Positions 42,297 through 51,418 of a DNA stretch of 64,000 nucleotides are shown here, piece by piece. How positions within the stretch are numbered: position 1 is the first letter of the stretch; every line of letters starts with the position of its first letter. The position numbers were made by a program, and so were the translations under genes. Source of the stretch: Thalassolituus maritimus (lineage in GTDB: Bacteria > Pseudomonadota > Gammaproteobacteria > Pseudomonadales > Oceanobacteraceae); NCBI RefSeq assembly GCF_900156675.1, contig NZ_FTOH01000003.1, positions 62,001 to 126,000 on the forward strand. Direction: 5' to 3'. Below the pieces are notes generated by a model that worked only from the letters and a program-made list of their open reading frames with translations, was not told the origin of the DNA and searched no databases.

Positions 42297-43502
42297 ATGA
42301 ATACTCCAGAGCGCCACGGCATCCATATCCATACAGCCAGAAAAATAGCATCTCCTATTTTGTTGACGATAAAAGATCAAGCAGCTGCCGAGCCGAACTC
42401 TGTCGAGTGGCAGGAATTGGGGCAGCAGCTTCTGTGCGGCGATCCATTAGCTGACGATGTGGCGGCTTGGTTGGCAACCAGTGAAGGGCAGTGGTCAGTC
42501 ATAGAGTATGCTTTGAAAGGCAGTATGGCAGATGTCTCTTCACTACCACCTGAGTTACAAGCCTTTGTTCAGCATGCGCACCAGCTTCCGGATTGGCTTA
42601 ATGAGGAGGCGTTGAGCCGAGGTTGTGCTGTCGTTGCCCGGTCAGGTAAGACGGGGATGCGTATTCTCAGGGATTTCGGCCTGATGGCTGGCTATCAGGC
42701 CAGCGCGATTAACCAGGCTCTGTTGAAAACCGGCGCTCTTGGAAAGGGTGCACAGCGCAGAGTGGCTGAGACAACGAAATGGTGGATGGATTGTACTGAG
42801 CCGGGCTCTATCCTACCCGGTGGTCAGGGCTTCGCTACGACTCTGCGTGTCAGACTGATACATGCTATGGTTCGGCGCCAACTCTCGGTACGCAAGGACT
42901 GGGATCATGATTATCTGGGTCTGCCAGTAAACCAACTTGATATGCAGGTCACTTACCTCGCGTTCTCTGTCATGTTTCTCCTTGGCCAGCGCGTACTCGG
43001 TGTCATTGTTTCGAAGGAGGAGGGTTCAGACGTAATGCACCTTTGGCGCTACATAGGTTGGCTGATGGGGCTGGATGAATCGCTGCTGGTGGATAATGAA
43101 CAGGACGGACGCATTGCTTTATATCGTAATCTGCTGAGCCAGGCTCAGGCAGATGAAGGCTCGAAGCAGTTGGCCCAGGCTTTGATGGATGAACCTCTTG
43201 GGCGTTATTACCCAAGCTTCCAGAAGTTGAGAGGGCATTGGGACAAAGAGGTGCATCTCAGCATTATCCGTTTGTTTATTGGCTCTCAGGGAATGCGGGC
43301 ATTGGGCCTACCCGCTTGTCGTTTGCCCTGGTATCCACTGCTGTTCATGCCCCTCAATGCAACGTTTCACACGGTGATACGCTTGATTCCGGGCGGAAAA
43401 ACATGGCTCTCCAGGCGCGGACGTCGTGCGCAGAACCAGATGCTAGCCGTACTATTCGGCCAGCATAAGCCTCGTATTATTCAGGTTGCAGAGACGCAAT
43501 GA
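42297..43502 (+). CDS. MpaB-family oxygenase (DUF2236)
   Basis: A 401-residue protein resembling the ER-bound oxygenase/rubber oxygenase family: LPDWLNEEALSRGCAVVARSGKTGMRILRDFGLMAGYQ, RVAETTKWWMDCTEPGSILPGGQGFATTLRVRLIHAMVRRQL and DWDHDYLGLPVNQLDMQVTYLAFSVMF. The His in RLIHAMVRR and the following Arg are the expected heme-region residues. Latex-degrading Lcp/RoxB-related enzymes and fungal MpaB cleave alkenyl chains; the substrate here is unknown. AGGGAAAC precedes the ATG. It is controlled by the divergent TetR; its 3' end overlaps the serine hydrolase gene by 26 bp. Confidence 0.8.
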   Translation: MNTPERHGIHIHTARKIASPILLTIKDQAAAEPNSVEWQELGQQLLCGDPLADDVAAWLATSEGQWSVIEYALKGSMADVSSLPPELQAFVQHAHQLPDWLNEEALSRGCAVVARSGKTGMRILRDFGLMAGYQASAINQALLKTGALGKGAQRRVAETTKWWMDCTEPGSILPGGQGFATTLRVRLIHAMVRRQLSVRKDWDHDYLGLPVNQLDMQVTYLAFSVMFLLGQRVLGVIVSKEEGSDVMHLWRYIGWLMGLDESLLVDNEQDGRIALYRNLLSQAQADEGSKQLAQALMDEPLGRYYPSFQKLRGHWDKEVHLSIIRLFIGSQGMRALGLPACRLPWYPLLFMPLNATFHTVIRLIPGGKTWLSRRGRRAQNQMLAVLFGQHKPRIIQVAETQ

Positions 43503-44880
43503 TGCCAAGGGCCAGTGCCTGAATACCCGCAGGATCTGAGGTCGAAGATGCGCCTTCATTATTGAAAGTGACACCTGTGCGTACGATCACCAGATCATAG
43601 TCTGGAAGCATCATGACTATTTGTCCCTGAAATCCTCGGAAAGCGTAAGTTGATGCCGGAAGTGACGGCCAGAAACCTCGATCGGTATTCAACCATATTT
43701 GATACCCGTACAGGGGGTTACTGTTTGAGGGTGTCAAAGTTTTGTTTATCCATTCTTCTGAAAGAATCTGCTGGCCGTTCCACTCCCCGTTATTGAGGTA
43801 AAGCTGCCCGAGTTTCGCCCAATCGCGAGTTGAGAGGTAATGAAAAGCTCCGCCAACAGGCTGACCTGTCGCGTCAAATTCGACAATTGCGCTAGTGATG
43901 TTCAGTGGTTTGAACAGGTGGTTCTGAATGAATTCATAGTAGTCGCTGAGCGCACCACCTACTTTATCCTGAACCAGACTAGCGATCAGATTGCTGCTTC
44001 CTGTTGAGTAGTTAAATACTTCGCCGGGGGTAGCTACCATAGGCTGATCAACGTAGTAGCCGGCCATGTCCGGTACTTCAAAGAGGCCGTAGCCCTGATC
44101 AGGATCGTCACCTTGAGCAGCTTCATTCCAGTCCAGACCAGCGTTCATCTGGAGCAGGTTCTGGAGTTTAATGGTCGATCTTGCATCATCTCTCCACTCG
44201 GGAACTAATACGTCGGCATCCTCCATGAGAACACCCTGATCGTAGAGAATACCGGCGGCCGTCGCTGTGATGCTTTTTGCCATAGACCAACTAAGCAGAG
44301 GGCTGGCTGGCTCGATGTCATCGGAATATCGCTCAGAAATCAGTTCTCCTCTATATGCCACTGCAACGGAGAGTGTATTACGTGTGACTCCCTCCGGTTC
44401 TGCAAAGGCTTCATCAATTACGGACTCAAGGAGAGTATGATCAAACTGTGGGTGGAGGCTCTCGATTGGGGCATCGCCTGCGGGCCACAGTGACTGATAG
44501 TCTGTATTAGGATACGTCATCTCATAAGGTATCTGACGATCCAGCTCTTCCAGTGTTTTATCGTGGATAAGAGTGCAGCCTAAACCTTCACGGAAATATG
44601 CGGTCTTGGCATTCTGCGAACCGAATAACCGATCTCTTACTGTGACAGTGTGGCTGGTTTCGTCGATGTCGATTTTCCAGATAAGGGGCAGGGGGGCTAC
44701 TTGAGGAGCGATGAAGTCTTCAGTCAGACGTTGTTCATCAATCTGGCTTATCCATAGCCCGGAGCAAAGGTATTTCGCTGCATAGCCAGTGCCAATGGGA
44801 ATATCGTCTAGTATGCATCCTGACATCGCAATGGATGTGCCTACTAACAAGGAGAACTTCGTCCAGCTCGTGTGCTTCAT
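43477..44880 (-). CDS. Lipoprotein serine hydrolase, beta-lactamase class C-like
   Basis: A 467-residue lipoprotein (signal ending MSGC) with a serine hydrolase domain. The SxxK motif is SMAK in LLSWSMAKSITATAAG, the Tyr motif is YSTGSSN, and the C-terminal region has VMMLPDYDLVIVRTG. The YSxG form points to an esterase or peptidase such as EstB rather than a true beta-lactamase. An N-terminal segment of about 140 residues is not recognised. It should act in the periplasm, anchored to a membrane. Confidence 0.82.
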   Translation of the reverse strand: MKHTSWTKFSLLVGTSIAMSGCILDDIPIGTGYAAKYLCSGLWISQIDEQRLTEDFIAPQVAPLPLIWKIDIDETSHTVTVRDRLFGSQNAKTAYFREGLGCTLIHDKTLEELDRQIPYEMTYPNTDYQSLWPAGDAPIESLHPQFDHTLLESVIDEAFAEPEGVTRNTLSVAVAYRGELISERYSDDIEPASPLLSWSMAKSITATAAGILYDQGVLMEDADVLVPEWRDDARSTIKLQNLLQMNAGLDWNEAAQGDDPDQGYGLFEVPDMAGYYVDQPMVATPGEVFNYSTGSSNLIASLVQDKVGGALSDYYEFIQNHLFKPLNITSAIVEFDATGQPVGGAFHYLSTRDWAKLGQLYLNNGEWNGQQILSEEWINKTLTPSNSNPLYGYQIWLNTDRGFWPSLPASTYAFRGFQGQIVMMLPDYDLVIVRTGVTFNNEGASSTSDPAGIQALALGIIASLQPE

Positions 44881-45030
44881 AGTGTTATCTGCCAGTATTA
44901 TTATTCTTTTGGACAGTATCTCATAACTCCTCCATTAAATGACTAAGTGTTATCTATTGGCGCGCTTTGATTGAATTCGGCGCTAAAGTCAGAGACCCTG
45001 TGCCAGTCTCCTAAAACTCAGGACGTCCTA

Positions 45031-46089
45031 TTGAGATCAATTCTTCTATTACTAGCTAGTATGGGTGTAGCTGCTGGTTGTGCTGCGCTTCTGAATAACG
45101 ATACTGAAGAAGCTCATATGAGCCGGCCAGCTCATCACATGGCTGACGGTACTTTCGTGAACACCGATGGCAAGGCAATCAGTAAATCCTTCACGGATCT
45201 CTTACGTTGGCGGTGGAACAGGGCGGAGCCAGACGCTCAACACTTCGATGTTATTAAGCCAGACCCTGATCTCATATCGAAGCCAGCGGTCACTCAGATC
45301 ACATGGTTGGGACACAGTGCTTTTCTATTGCAGGTGAAAGGTAAAAATATTCTTACTGATCCACATTTCTCGAAGCGCGCATCACCTCTTAGTTTTTTAG
45401 GCCCTGAACGTATCGTTGAGCCTCCGATGATGATTGAAGAGCTCCCTCATATTGATGCCGTGGTTATTTCTCATAACCATTACGACCACCTGGATGAAGA
45501 ATCGCTCACTGATATTTATCTCAGGCAACAAGGTACCCCTCCTGTATTTCTTGTACCGCTGGGTTTGAAAGAGGAGTTACTCAGTTACGGAATTGAGCAG
45601 GTGGTGGAGCTTGATTGGTGGGAGTCCTACGAATATGACGGCGTGGTACTCACAGCTCTTCCTGTAAAACATTGGTCTCAACGAACCTTCTTTGACAGAA
45701 ATAAATCACTCTGGGCTGGGTGGCTGGTCGATGTGGAAGATTTTCGCTTTTTTCACACAGGAGACAGTGGTTATTCCGATGACTTCAGAAAAATCGGAGA
45801 GGGCTATCCGGGGATAGATCTGGCAACCATTCCGATTGGCGCCTATGATCCGCGCTGGTTTATGAAAGACGCGCACATGAGTCCGGAAGAGGCGGTGCAG
45901 ACATTTATTGATCTGAAGGCTGAAAAAGCCATAGGAATGCACTGGGGGACTTTTATTTTAACGGACGAAGAGATGGATGAGCCGCCAATAAGATTAGCTG
46001 ATGCATTGCAGGAAATGGGGATTGAGGCGAGTAACTTCCCGGTCATGGGACATGGCGAGATTTATCAAATATCTAGCGCTGACGAATAA
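45031..46089 (+). CDS. Metallo-beta-lactamase-fold lipoprotein (NAPE-PLD/UlaG-like)
   Basis: TTG 45031 is preferred: AGGA lies seven bases upstream and the product starts RSILLLLASMGVAAGC with a lipobox AAGC. The upstream TTG 44971 adds 20 polar residues that would spoil the signal. The 352-residue protein has the metal motif SHNHYDHLD (HxHxDH), LPVKHWSQR, FFHTGDSGYS and IGAYDPRWFMKDAHMSPEEAV, as in NAPE-phospholipase D-like hydrolases. A periplasmic phosphodiesterase acting on lipids is likely, though substrate is unproven. It ends at a hairpin shared with the convergent lipoprotein gene. Confidence 0.85.
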   Translation: MRSILLLLASMGVAAGCAALLNNDTEEAHMSRPAHHMADGTFVNTDGKAISKSFTDLLRWRWNRAEPDAQHFDVIKPDPDLISKPAVTQITWLGHSAFLLQVKGKNILTDPHFSKRASPLSFLGPERIVEPPMMIEELPHIDAVVISHNHYDHLDEESLTDIYLRQQGTPPVFLVPLGLKEELLSYGIEQVVELDWWESYEYDGVVLTALPVKHWSQRTFFDRNKSLWAGWLVDVEDFRFFHTGDSGYSDDFRKIGEGYPGIDLATIPIGAYDPRWFMKDAHMSPEEAVQTFIDLKAEKAIGMHWGTFILTDEEMDEPPIRLADALQEMGIEASNFPVMGHGEIYQISSADE

Positions 46090-46110
46090 GTGGAAAGCGT
46101 TTTAAAGAAT

Positions 46111-46140
46111 AGGGCTATCGACCAGTGCATCGATAGCCCT
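46111..46140. terminator. Bidirectional terminator-like hairpin between convergent genes
   Basis: A perfect 11-bp stem (AGGGCTATCGA with TCGATAGCCCT) around an eight-base loop, placed between the stops of the MBL-fold gene (46089) and the PKD lipoprotein gene (46148). On the minus strand it is followed by ATTCTTTAAAA and on the plus strand by CCGTTTGTT, so T-tracts are modest on both sides. Confidence 0.65.
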
Positions 46141-46147
46141 CCGTTTG

Positions 46148-48391
46148 TTATTGAGGCACGTTGAAAATCATATCAAGCACGATAGTTCTGTTTGATGTAT
46201 TCAATTCTACGTTTTCAACGGCGTAGTAACCGTATACAGGACTGTCGTTTTCAATGTTTCCATCGAAAAATGCTGGGTTGATATTGCTTATTGGTAAGTG
46301 CATTTTACCCTTCATCCAGCTCGGCGCGTGAGGGGTTGTCCTCCAGCGCTCTTCAGTCTCAAAATCATGGTAGGTTACGTTACATATCTCTACGCTGATT
46401 ACTTCCCCATCAAGTCGGCATGTGTAGCTGTAGAGGTTGCGCGACTCAATACTATCAGTGATCTCCAGAGTGACTGGCTCCGATGTAGGTAAAGTGAAGT
46501 GCTGCCCCCGGAAAGGAGAGAAGTAGAAATACTCAGGTTCAGAATAAAGATCGTTATAAAGTTCGCCATCATTAAAGGCACTGGCAACGGCAATGTCCAG
46601 GCTGTTGGCGCTATTACTATAACTAATCGGAGCGGTAAGTGGAGTTCCGCTATAGTCACCTGCTCTGACCACTGTGTTGATACCTGAATCCGACGTTACT
46701 AATGCTGTGCACGGGTAATATTCACCTTGTCCGCCATCGAGTGTTGCATAACAGCTCAACTGTCCTACCGCAGTCTCAACTTCATACTCTTTGATGATCA
46801 CAGATGGAGCATCTGCCACGTTAATCGTGTCGGTAACTATGTTCCCCTGTAGTGAAAGAAGTAAATTGACAGGTTCACCTTCAACGAGAGGAACTCTGAC
46901 CGGTGAATTAGAACTGTTAGATTCCAGAAGAGTAGAATGTCCGCCATCGTCTCTTACAGTAGAACCAAAACATTCAACAGGGCGCACAACACTCCCATCA
47001 GTCACTGTGCATGAAATAAATGCAGCGCCCTCGCCGGTATAGCCCAGGTTTACGTTGACTGAAATATTACCCGGGACCGTCGTGAAAGAAGTCTGGCCAG
47101 TATACAGGTCACCATTGATCGCTCTCACTCTGGCACTGGCGGTTAGCTCGATGCCAGGAGCCAGATTTACGATAGTAACGCCCTCGCGGCCTATTGACGT
47201 TGTCCGATAAATACCGTCCGCAGAAAGAGAGACATTACAGTTGTCTTGTGGGCCGATCTGTGAGCCATTAACCAGACAGTTAAGTGTGATAGATGCTCTG
47301 TCTTCGGCTTTATAATAATCCCAGTTCCACGTAGTGAAGTGCTCTACTGTTGCGATCAGGCGCATACCTGTTGGTGATGTCGCAGAGGCAACGATTTCGC
47401 CAGCACCTTCTTCAACCCAAAGGCCAGTGGCCTCATCAAACCACCACATTTCAATTTCTTCGCCGATTGCATATATGCGTCCGTCCGGCCCGGTTTCGGT
47501 CACCAGATCCATTTCAATCCGTGCGCTGGCTTCTGCTGCCAGTTGCACTGCTTCACCGTTCTGGGTGAATTCAAAATCGATCATACCCAGTGACAGAAGC
47601 TGAACGACTTCGCTTTCTTCGGTCAGAGCAACGCCACCACCGAGGTAAGACGCACCCATTTCACGGGTATCAACAGGCGTAATAGTGGCTGTGATTTCTC
47701 CTGTGACAGGATCACCATTGGCGTCCACAAAGGCACCTGCCGGCAAGGTGACGCTGGTGTTCAGGTCACTATTTTCGACAGTCACTTCAGTGTCGTTGTT
47801 GAATGAGACAGGATTGGCGCGCTCCATCAGCGTTAACTGAATATCGGCACTTTCTTGAGCGGATGCGAGATCAAAGCGATAGCTTTGTGGGATATAGCCC
47901 TCTTTATTGGCAGAGACGGTCAGTACCGGGGTCTGAGTCAGGCCGGTAAACGCAGCGATACCCTGGGCATCGCTTTCGACGGTCACACCGTCAATAGTCA
48001 CAGTGACGTTTTCTAAGGGAGCTTCTTCCATATCCAGAAGCTCGACATTCACTGCAAAGTCAGCATTGAGGATCTCGGCAGGGAGAATATCCAGCCTAAC
48101 TTCTGCCTCGCCAGTTTCACCTTCTTCATCGGTGATTTTTACGCTCAGAGTATGCTCTCCGGCGGTGGCGATCAGGGCATTATCAATAGGCAGGCTGCTG
48201 ATGATCGCGCCATCGAGGAACCATTCATACGCGATCTGGCCAACAGCATCCGGGTCAGCTTCAGCTTCATAAGAGAACGGCTCGTGTTGGGTAATGGAAT
48301 CCGGCACGATGATGTCGACGGTCAGGGTATTACACCCAGCCAGTATCAGCGTGAAGAGTAGAGTCGAAAGTAGTCCGGCGATTCGGGACAT
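46148..48391 (-). CDS. Large multidomain surface lipoprotein with PKD-like domain
   Basis: A 747-residue lipoprotein (signal RIAGLLSTLLFTLILAGC). Domains by eye: PKD-like at about 30-105 (YEWFLDGAIISSLPIDNALIATAGEHTLSVKITDEEGE), a carboxypeptidase-regulatory/CarboxypepD-like beta domain at 110-175 (VNVELLDMEEAPLENVTVTIDGVTVESDAQGIAAFTGL), and a ZU5/FAM171-like region at 190-330 with a WWFDEATGLWVEEG element and a TTWNWDYYK ending. The last 400 residues contain Cys pairs (SLTLNCLVNGSQIGPQDNC-like, repeated as CTVTDG..., CYATLDGG..., CRLDGE...) that look like four divergent repeats. It is probably an outer-membrane or surface protein; function is unknown. Confidence 0.75.
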   Translation of the reverse strand: MSRIAGLLSTLLFTLILAGCNTLTVDIIVPDSITQHEPFSYEAEADPDAVGQIAYEWFLDGAIISSLPIDNALIATAGEHTLSVKITDEEGETGEAEVRLDILPAEILNADFAVNVELLDMEEAPLENVTVTIDGVTVESDAQGIAAFTGLTQTPVLTVSANKEGYIPQSYRFDLASAQESADIQLTLMERANPVSFNNDTEVTVENSDLNTSVTLPAGAFVDANGDPVTGEITATITPVDTREMGASYLGGGVALTEESEVVQLLSLGMIDFEFTQNGEAVQLAAEASARIEMDLVTETGPDGRIYAIGEEIEMWWFDEATGLWVEEGAGEIVASATSPTGMRLIATVEHFTTWNWDYYKAEDRASITLNCLVNGSQIGPQDNCNVSLSADGIYRTTSIGREGVTIVNLAPGIELTASARVRAINGDLYTGQTSFTTVPGNISVNVNLGYTGEGAAFISCTVTDGSVVRPVECFGSTVRDDGGHSTLLESNSSNSPVRVPLVEGEPVNLLLSLQGNIVTDTINVADAPSVIIKEYEVETAVGQLSCYATLDGGQGEYYPCTALVTSDSGINTVVRAGDYSGTPLTAPISYSNSANSLDIAVASAFNDGELYNDLYSEPEYFYFSPFRGQHFTLPTSEPVTLEITDSIESRNLYSYTCRLDGEVISVEICNVTYHDFETEERWRTTPHAPSWMKGKMHLPISNINPAFFDGNIENDSPVYGYYAVENVELNTSNRTIVLDMIFNVPQ

Positions 48392-48422
48392 TGATGAACA
48401 CTCCGTGTGTAGTTGAGATCAG

Positions 48423-48464
48423 GGTGAAGGGGCCTGACTTCATCGGTGATCCTTCACCTTTTTT
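48423..48464. other. Terminator-shaped hairpin in the PKD lipoprotein leader
   Basis: On the plus strand GGTGAAGG (48423-48430) pairs with CCTTCACC (48451-48458), and a shorter alternative GGTGA-TCCT-TCACC (48445-48458) competes; both are followed by TTTTTT. No plus-strand gene lies upstream, so as a terminator it would only end antisense or unannotated transcripts. In the minus strand it would form part of the lipoprotein's 5' leader. Confidence 0.35.
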
Positions 48465-48554
48465 AGAAATCGTCACAGCACTTGGACGACCGCGTCAGTA
48501 TGCCAGATAGACAGGCGTTAAGGTACTGTCATGCTGCGACGAATCAGCGCGAAG

Positions 48555-49553
48555 TCAGTCTTTGCCTGAACGCTTACGCTGGGCTTCTTTGTAAGCCAGC
48601 TTTTCTTTTCGGCGCTGGTCGCGGATGTCGTTCAGATCGGCGCCCAGATGGTCTAGACCTCGCTCGCGAGCAAGCTGCATCTGCTGCTCACGCTGGCGGA
48701 AACGTTCCTGTTGTTCCGCTGTGTATTCGTTAATGCAGTGATGGCAACTGACACCTGCTTCATAATCGGCGTGTTCTTTGTCTTCATCGGTGATAGGGCG
48801 TCGGCACGCATGACACAGATCGTAATGACCTTTGTTCAGTTGGTGGTCGACGCTGACGCGATTGTCAAAGACGTAACATTCACCTTCCCACATGCTCTCT
48901 TCAGCGGGCACTTCCTCGAGGTATTTCAGAATGCCACCTTCGAGGTGATAGACCTCTTCGAAACCCTGCTCCTTGAGGTACGCGGTGGATTTTTCACAGC
49001 GGATACCACCGGTACAGAACATCGCCACCTTTTTGTGCTGCTCAGGGTTAAGTTTCTCCTTCACATATTGTGGGAACTCACGGAAGGTCTCTGTCTCTGG
49101 ATTGACGGCCCCTTTGAAGGTACCAATACCTATTTCGTAGTCATTTCGCGTGTCGATCAGGGTAACGGCGGGATCTGAGATTAAATCGTTCCAGTCCGCA
49201 GGCTTTACGTAGGTGCCGACAGTATGGCGAGGGTCGATGCCCTCTACACCCATGGTCACGATTTCTTTCTTAAGTTTGACTTTAGTCCTATAGAAGGGCA
49301 TTTCGTTTTCATAGGACTCTTTGTAACTGATGTCTGCGAGGCGATCGTCCTGAGCTAACCATTGGAGCAATTGGTCGATACCTTCACGTGAACCGGCAAC
49401 CGTACCGTTAATGCCCTCTTTAGCGAGGAGTAGGGTTCCTTTGATGCCGAAAGCGACCATAGCGTCGTGAAGTGGCTCACGTTTTGCTTCGTAATCATCA
49501 AGTGTCACGAACTTGTACATCGCACAGATGACGAAAGTATTGGGCTGACTCAT
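48555..49553 (-). CDS. trhO: tRNA uridine(34) hydroxylase (rhodanese-fold, YceA/TrhO)
   Basis: A 332-residue protein with an N-terminal ferredoxin-like domain ([21 protein letters not shown]), a rhodanese domain with the active-site Cys in [16 protein letters not shown], and a C-terminal Cys-rich stretch ([27 protein letters not shown]) typical of TrhO. It hydroxylates U34 of certain tRNAs on the way to 5-carboxymethoxyuridine. AGG seven bases before ATG is a good ribosome site. It is monocistronic. Confidence 0.95.
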   Translation of the reverse strand: MSQPNTFVICAMYKFVTLDDYEAKREPLHDAMVAFGIKGTLLLAKEGINGTVAGSREGIDQLLQWLAQDDRLADISYKESYENEMPFYRTKVKLKKEIVTMGVEGIDPRHTVGTYVKPADWNDLISDPAVTLIDTRNDYEIGIGTFKGAVNPETETFREFPQYVKEKLNPEQHKKVAMFCTGGIRCEKSTAYLKEQGFEEVYHLEGGILKYLEEVPAEESMWEGECYVFDNRVSVDHQLNKGHYDLCHACRRPITDEDKEHADYEAGVSCHHCINEYTAEQQERFRQREQQMQLARERGLDHLGADLNDIRDQRRKEKLAYKEAQRKRSGKD

Positions 49554-49701
49554 AAAGAAACCTACTGGGTCTGAGGGATCGGCGGAACCGGTTTAGTGGT
49601 CGCCTGATACTGGTAAACACGAGCCTGAGAGGCTAAACGCGGCGGAGTATACCTGAAAGTAGTTTTTGCGGCATGCCCTGTAGCTTTTGAGGCCGGGTCT
49701 G

Positions 49702-49717
49702 TGTGAATCAACTCACA
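49702..49717. promoter_or_regulatory. CRP/Vfr-like site
   Basis: TGTGA-ATCAAC-TCACA is a perfect consensus half-site pair with the six-base spacing used by CRP-family activators, 67 bp before the ATG of the membrane-protein gene. Overlapping its right edge is a second perfect inverted repeat, AGTCCAT-TGCG-ATGGACT (49717-49734), and a further TGTGA/TCACA pair with only five bases between (49744-49758). The site could serve that gene or, less likely, trhO. Confidence 0.5.
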
Positions 49718-49783
49718 GTCCATTGCGATGGACTAGAGTTAAATGTGAGCAGTTCACAAAAACTGAGCGGAAGGATGCAGATT

Positions 49784-50695
49784 ATGTGGCTAACCATAGG
49801 CTTTGCTTGTCTTGTACTTTTTGCAGTAGCGATGTTAATGCACCGTTTTACGGCAGAATGGAAGGGCGTGCCGGGTGAGTATGCAGGAATCAACTACGAG
49901 TACCGGACCCACGAGGGAAAGACAGGGCGTCAGATTAAAGTCGGTATGGAGGTCTCCCTCCGCTATGACTTTGTAATGCGCCGCCATGGTGCGCTTGATC
50001 GACTGCTGGCCCGTGTCGGCGTCGACAGTGATAAACGAATCTGTAATCCCGCCTTTGACGACTCTCTTCTCATTTTGTCTGACGACTTCACTGCTTCACA
50101 GGCGCTTGCCGCTGCGCCAGGCCTGAGCGATAAACTCTTGAGAATGTTTAATCTTGGATCGCCGGAGACAGTGCAGATCAACAAGCTGGTTTGTCGCCGC
50201 GGGCGGCTCTGGGCGCTGGTCGATGATAATTCGCAGGACAGAGCGGAGATGAATGCCTTTGCGGATGTGGCTCTGCCAGCCATGGCTGAGTTTGCCGAAA
50301 TACTCCAGCGACTCGAAGGTCCTGAGCGTCAACAGCGTCCGGATCGCTATGCTGTCCCCGCGGTGGCTTTTTTACTGCTGGCGACCGGTTTTCTGACTAA
50401 AGGAACACTGGCATGGTTTGAAACCGGAGCGCAATTGCCCGATACCAATCTGATGCTGCAATCGCTTATGTTCGGGGGGCTTGTTGCCCTGGCGCTGGGT
50501 GTGATCACGATTCGTCTGATGCATTACAATTTCGGCAATCACAAGGTGTTCGCGGAGTTGTTTTTCGTTGGCATGTTGGGAGCATCTGCCACCCTATACG
50601 CGGACAAGGCAATAGAGAACCGAACTAATGCAGGCTTTGCGCAGGTGCACTCAGAGCAAATGGCAGAGTTACAACAAGCGAAAGGACGCAGCTGA
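49784..50695 (+). CDS. Membrane protein of unknown function
   Basis: From ATG 49784 (GGAAGG about nine bases upstream) the 303-residue protein has one N-terminal helix (WLTIGFACLVLFAVAMLM), a soluble domain of about 170 residues, and three or so C-terminal helices (VPAVAFLLLATGFL, MFGGLVALALGVITI, FAELFFVGMLGASATLYA). I do not recognise a family. The soluble part (GKTGRQIKVGMEVSLRYDFVMRRHGALDRLLARVG) is basic and could face the cytoplasm. It ends nine bases from the rnfE stop, with no terminator visible between the convergent genes. Confidence 0.6.
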   Translation: MWLTIGFACLVLFAVAMLMHRFTAEWKGVPGEYAGINYEYRTHEGKTGRQIKVGMEVSLRYDFVMRRHGALDRLLARVGVDSDKRICNPAFDDSLLILSDDFTASQALAAAPGLSDKLLRMFNLGSPETVQINKLVCRRGRLWALVDDNSQDRAEMNAFADVALPAMAEFAEILQRLEGPERQQRPDRYAVPAVAFLLLATGFLTKGTLAWFETGAQLPDTNLMLQSLMFGGLVALALGVITIRLMHYNFGNHKVFAELFFVGMLGASATLYADKAIENRTNAGFAQVHSEQMAELQQAKGRS

Positions 50696-50704
50696 GCAGT
50701 GCGC

Positions 50705-51418
50705 TCAGCTGATTTTTCCGGTAACACGGACGCGCTTCGAGCCCGCTTCAACTGGTGCTGCTTTAGCGGCAGCCGCCTTATCAATCCGGTCGTCAATCAG
50801 GTTCTTGAGGGCGATCAGCAGACCCATGCCAACAAATGCGCCCGGAGGAAGAATCGCAAAGAGAAAGTCTGGATAGCTCTCAACCAGAACAATCTTCCAG
50901 TCAGCGGCAGACGGTCCGAATAAGAGTTCCATATTGCCGAAAATCTGCCCCTGACCCAGGACTTCACGCAGTGCGCCGAGCAGCACAAGAACAACCGTAA
51001 AACCAATAGCCATCATTACACCATCGACCACCGATGGCAGTATCGGATTCTTAGAGGCAAAAGCATCAGCCCGCCCGAGGATCGCACAGTTAGTAACAAT
51101 CAATGGAATAAAAATCCCCAGTACTTCATACAACTCGTAGGTGAACGCCTGCATCGTCAACTCTGCGACGGTGACGAATGAGGCGATAATCATAACGAAC
51201 GCAGGGAGTCGGACCGCGTCAGACACGTGGTTACGGATAAGTGAAACGGACAGGTTAGAACCGACGAGTACCATCATGGTCGCAAGCCCCAGCCCTAAAG
51301 CATTAACAACAGAGCCCGTTACAGCGAGAAGAGGGCATAACCCTAACAGCTGAACCAGTGCCGGATTATTCTTCCACAGGCCGTCGAGGGATATATCTTT
51401 GAGTGACTTAGTTGCCAT
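50705..51418 (-). CDS. rnfE: Electron transport complex subunit RnfE/RsxE
   Basis: A 237-residue membrane subunit of the Rnf/Rsx complex: [38 protein letters not shown] at the start, IIPL-like [33 protein letters not shown] in the middle. RnfA and RnfE form the inverted-topology pair that carries electrons across the membrane through an Fe-S site; Cys in the LGLCPLL and TNCA segments are those ligands. ATG 51418 matches the family start and overlaps rnfG by 11 bases. It is the last gene of the operon; nth, often next in relatives, is absent. Confidence 0.95.
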   Translation of the reverse strand: MATKSLKDISLDGLWKNNPALVQLLGLCPLLAVTGSVVNALGLGLATMMVLVGSNLSVSLIRNHVSDAVRLPAFVMIIASFVTVAELTMQAFTYELYEVLGIFIPLIVTNCAILGRADAFASKNPILPSVVDGVMMAIGFTVVLVLLGALREVLGQGQIFGNMELLFGPSAADWKIVLVESYPDFLFAILPPGAFVGMGLLIALKNLIDDRIDKAAAAKAAPVEAGSKRVRVTGKIS

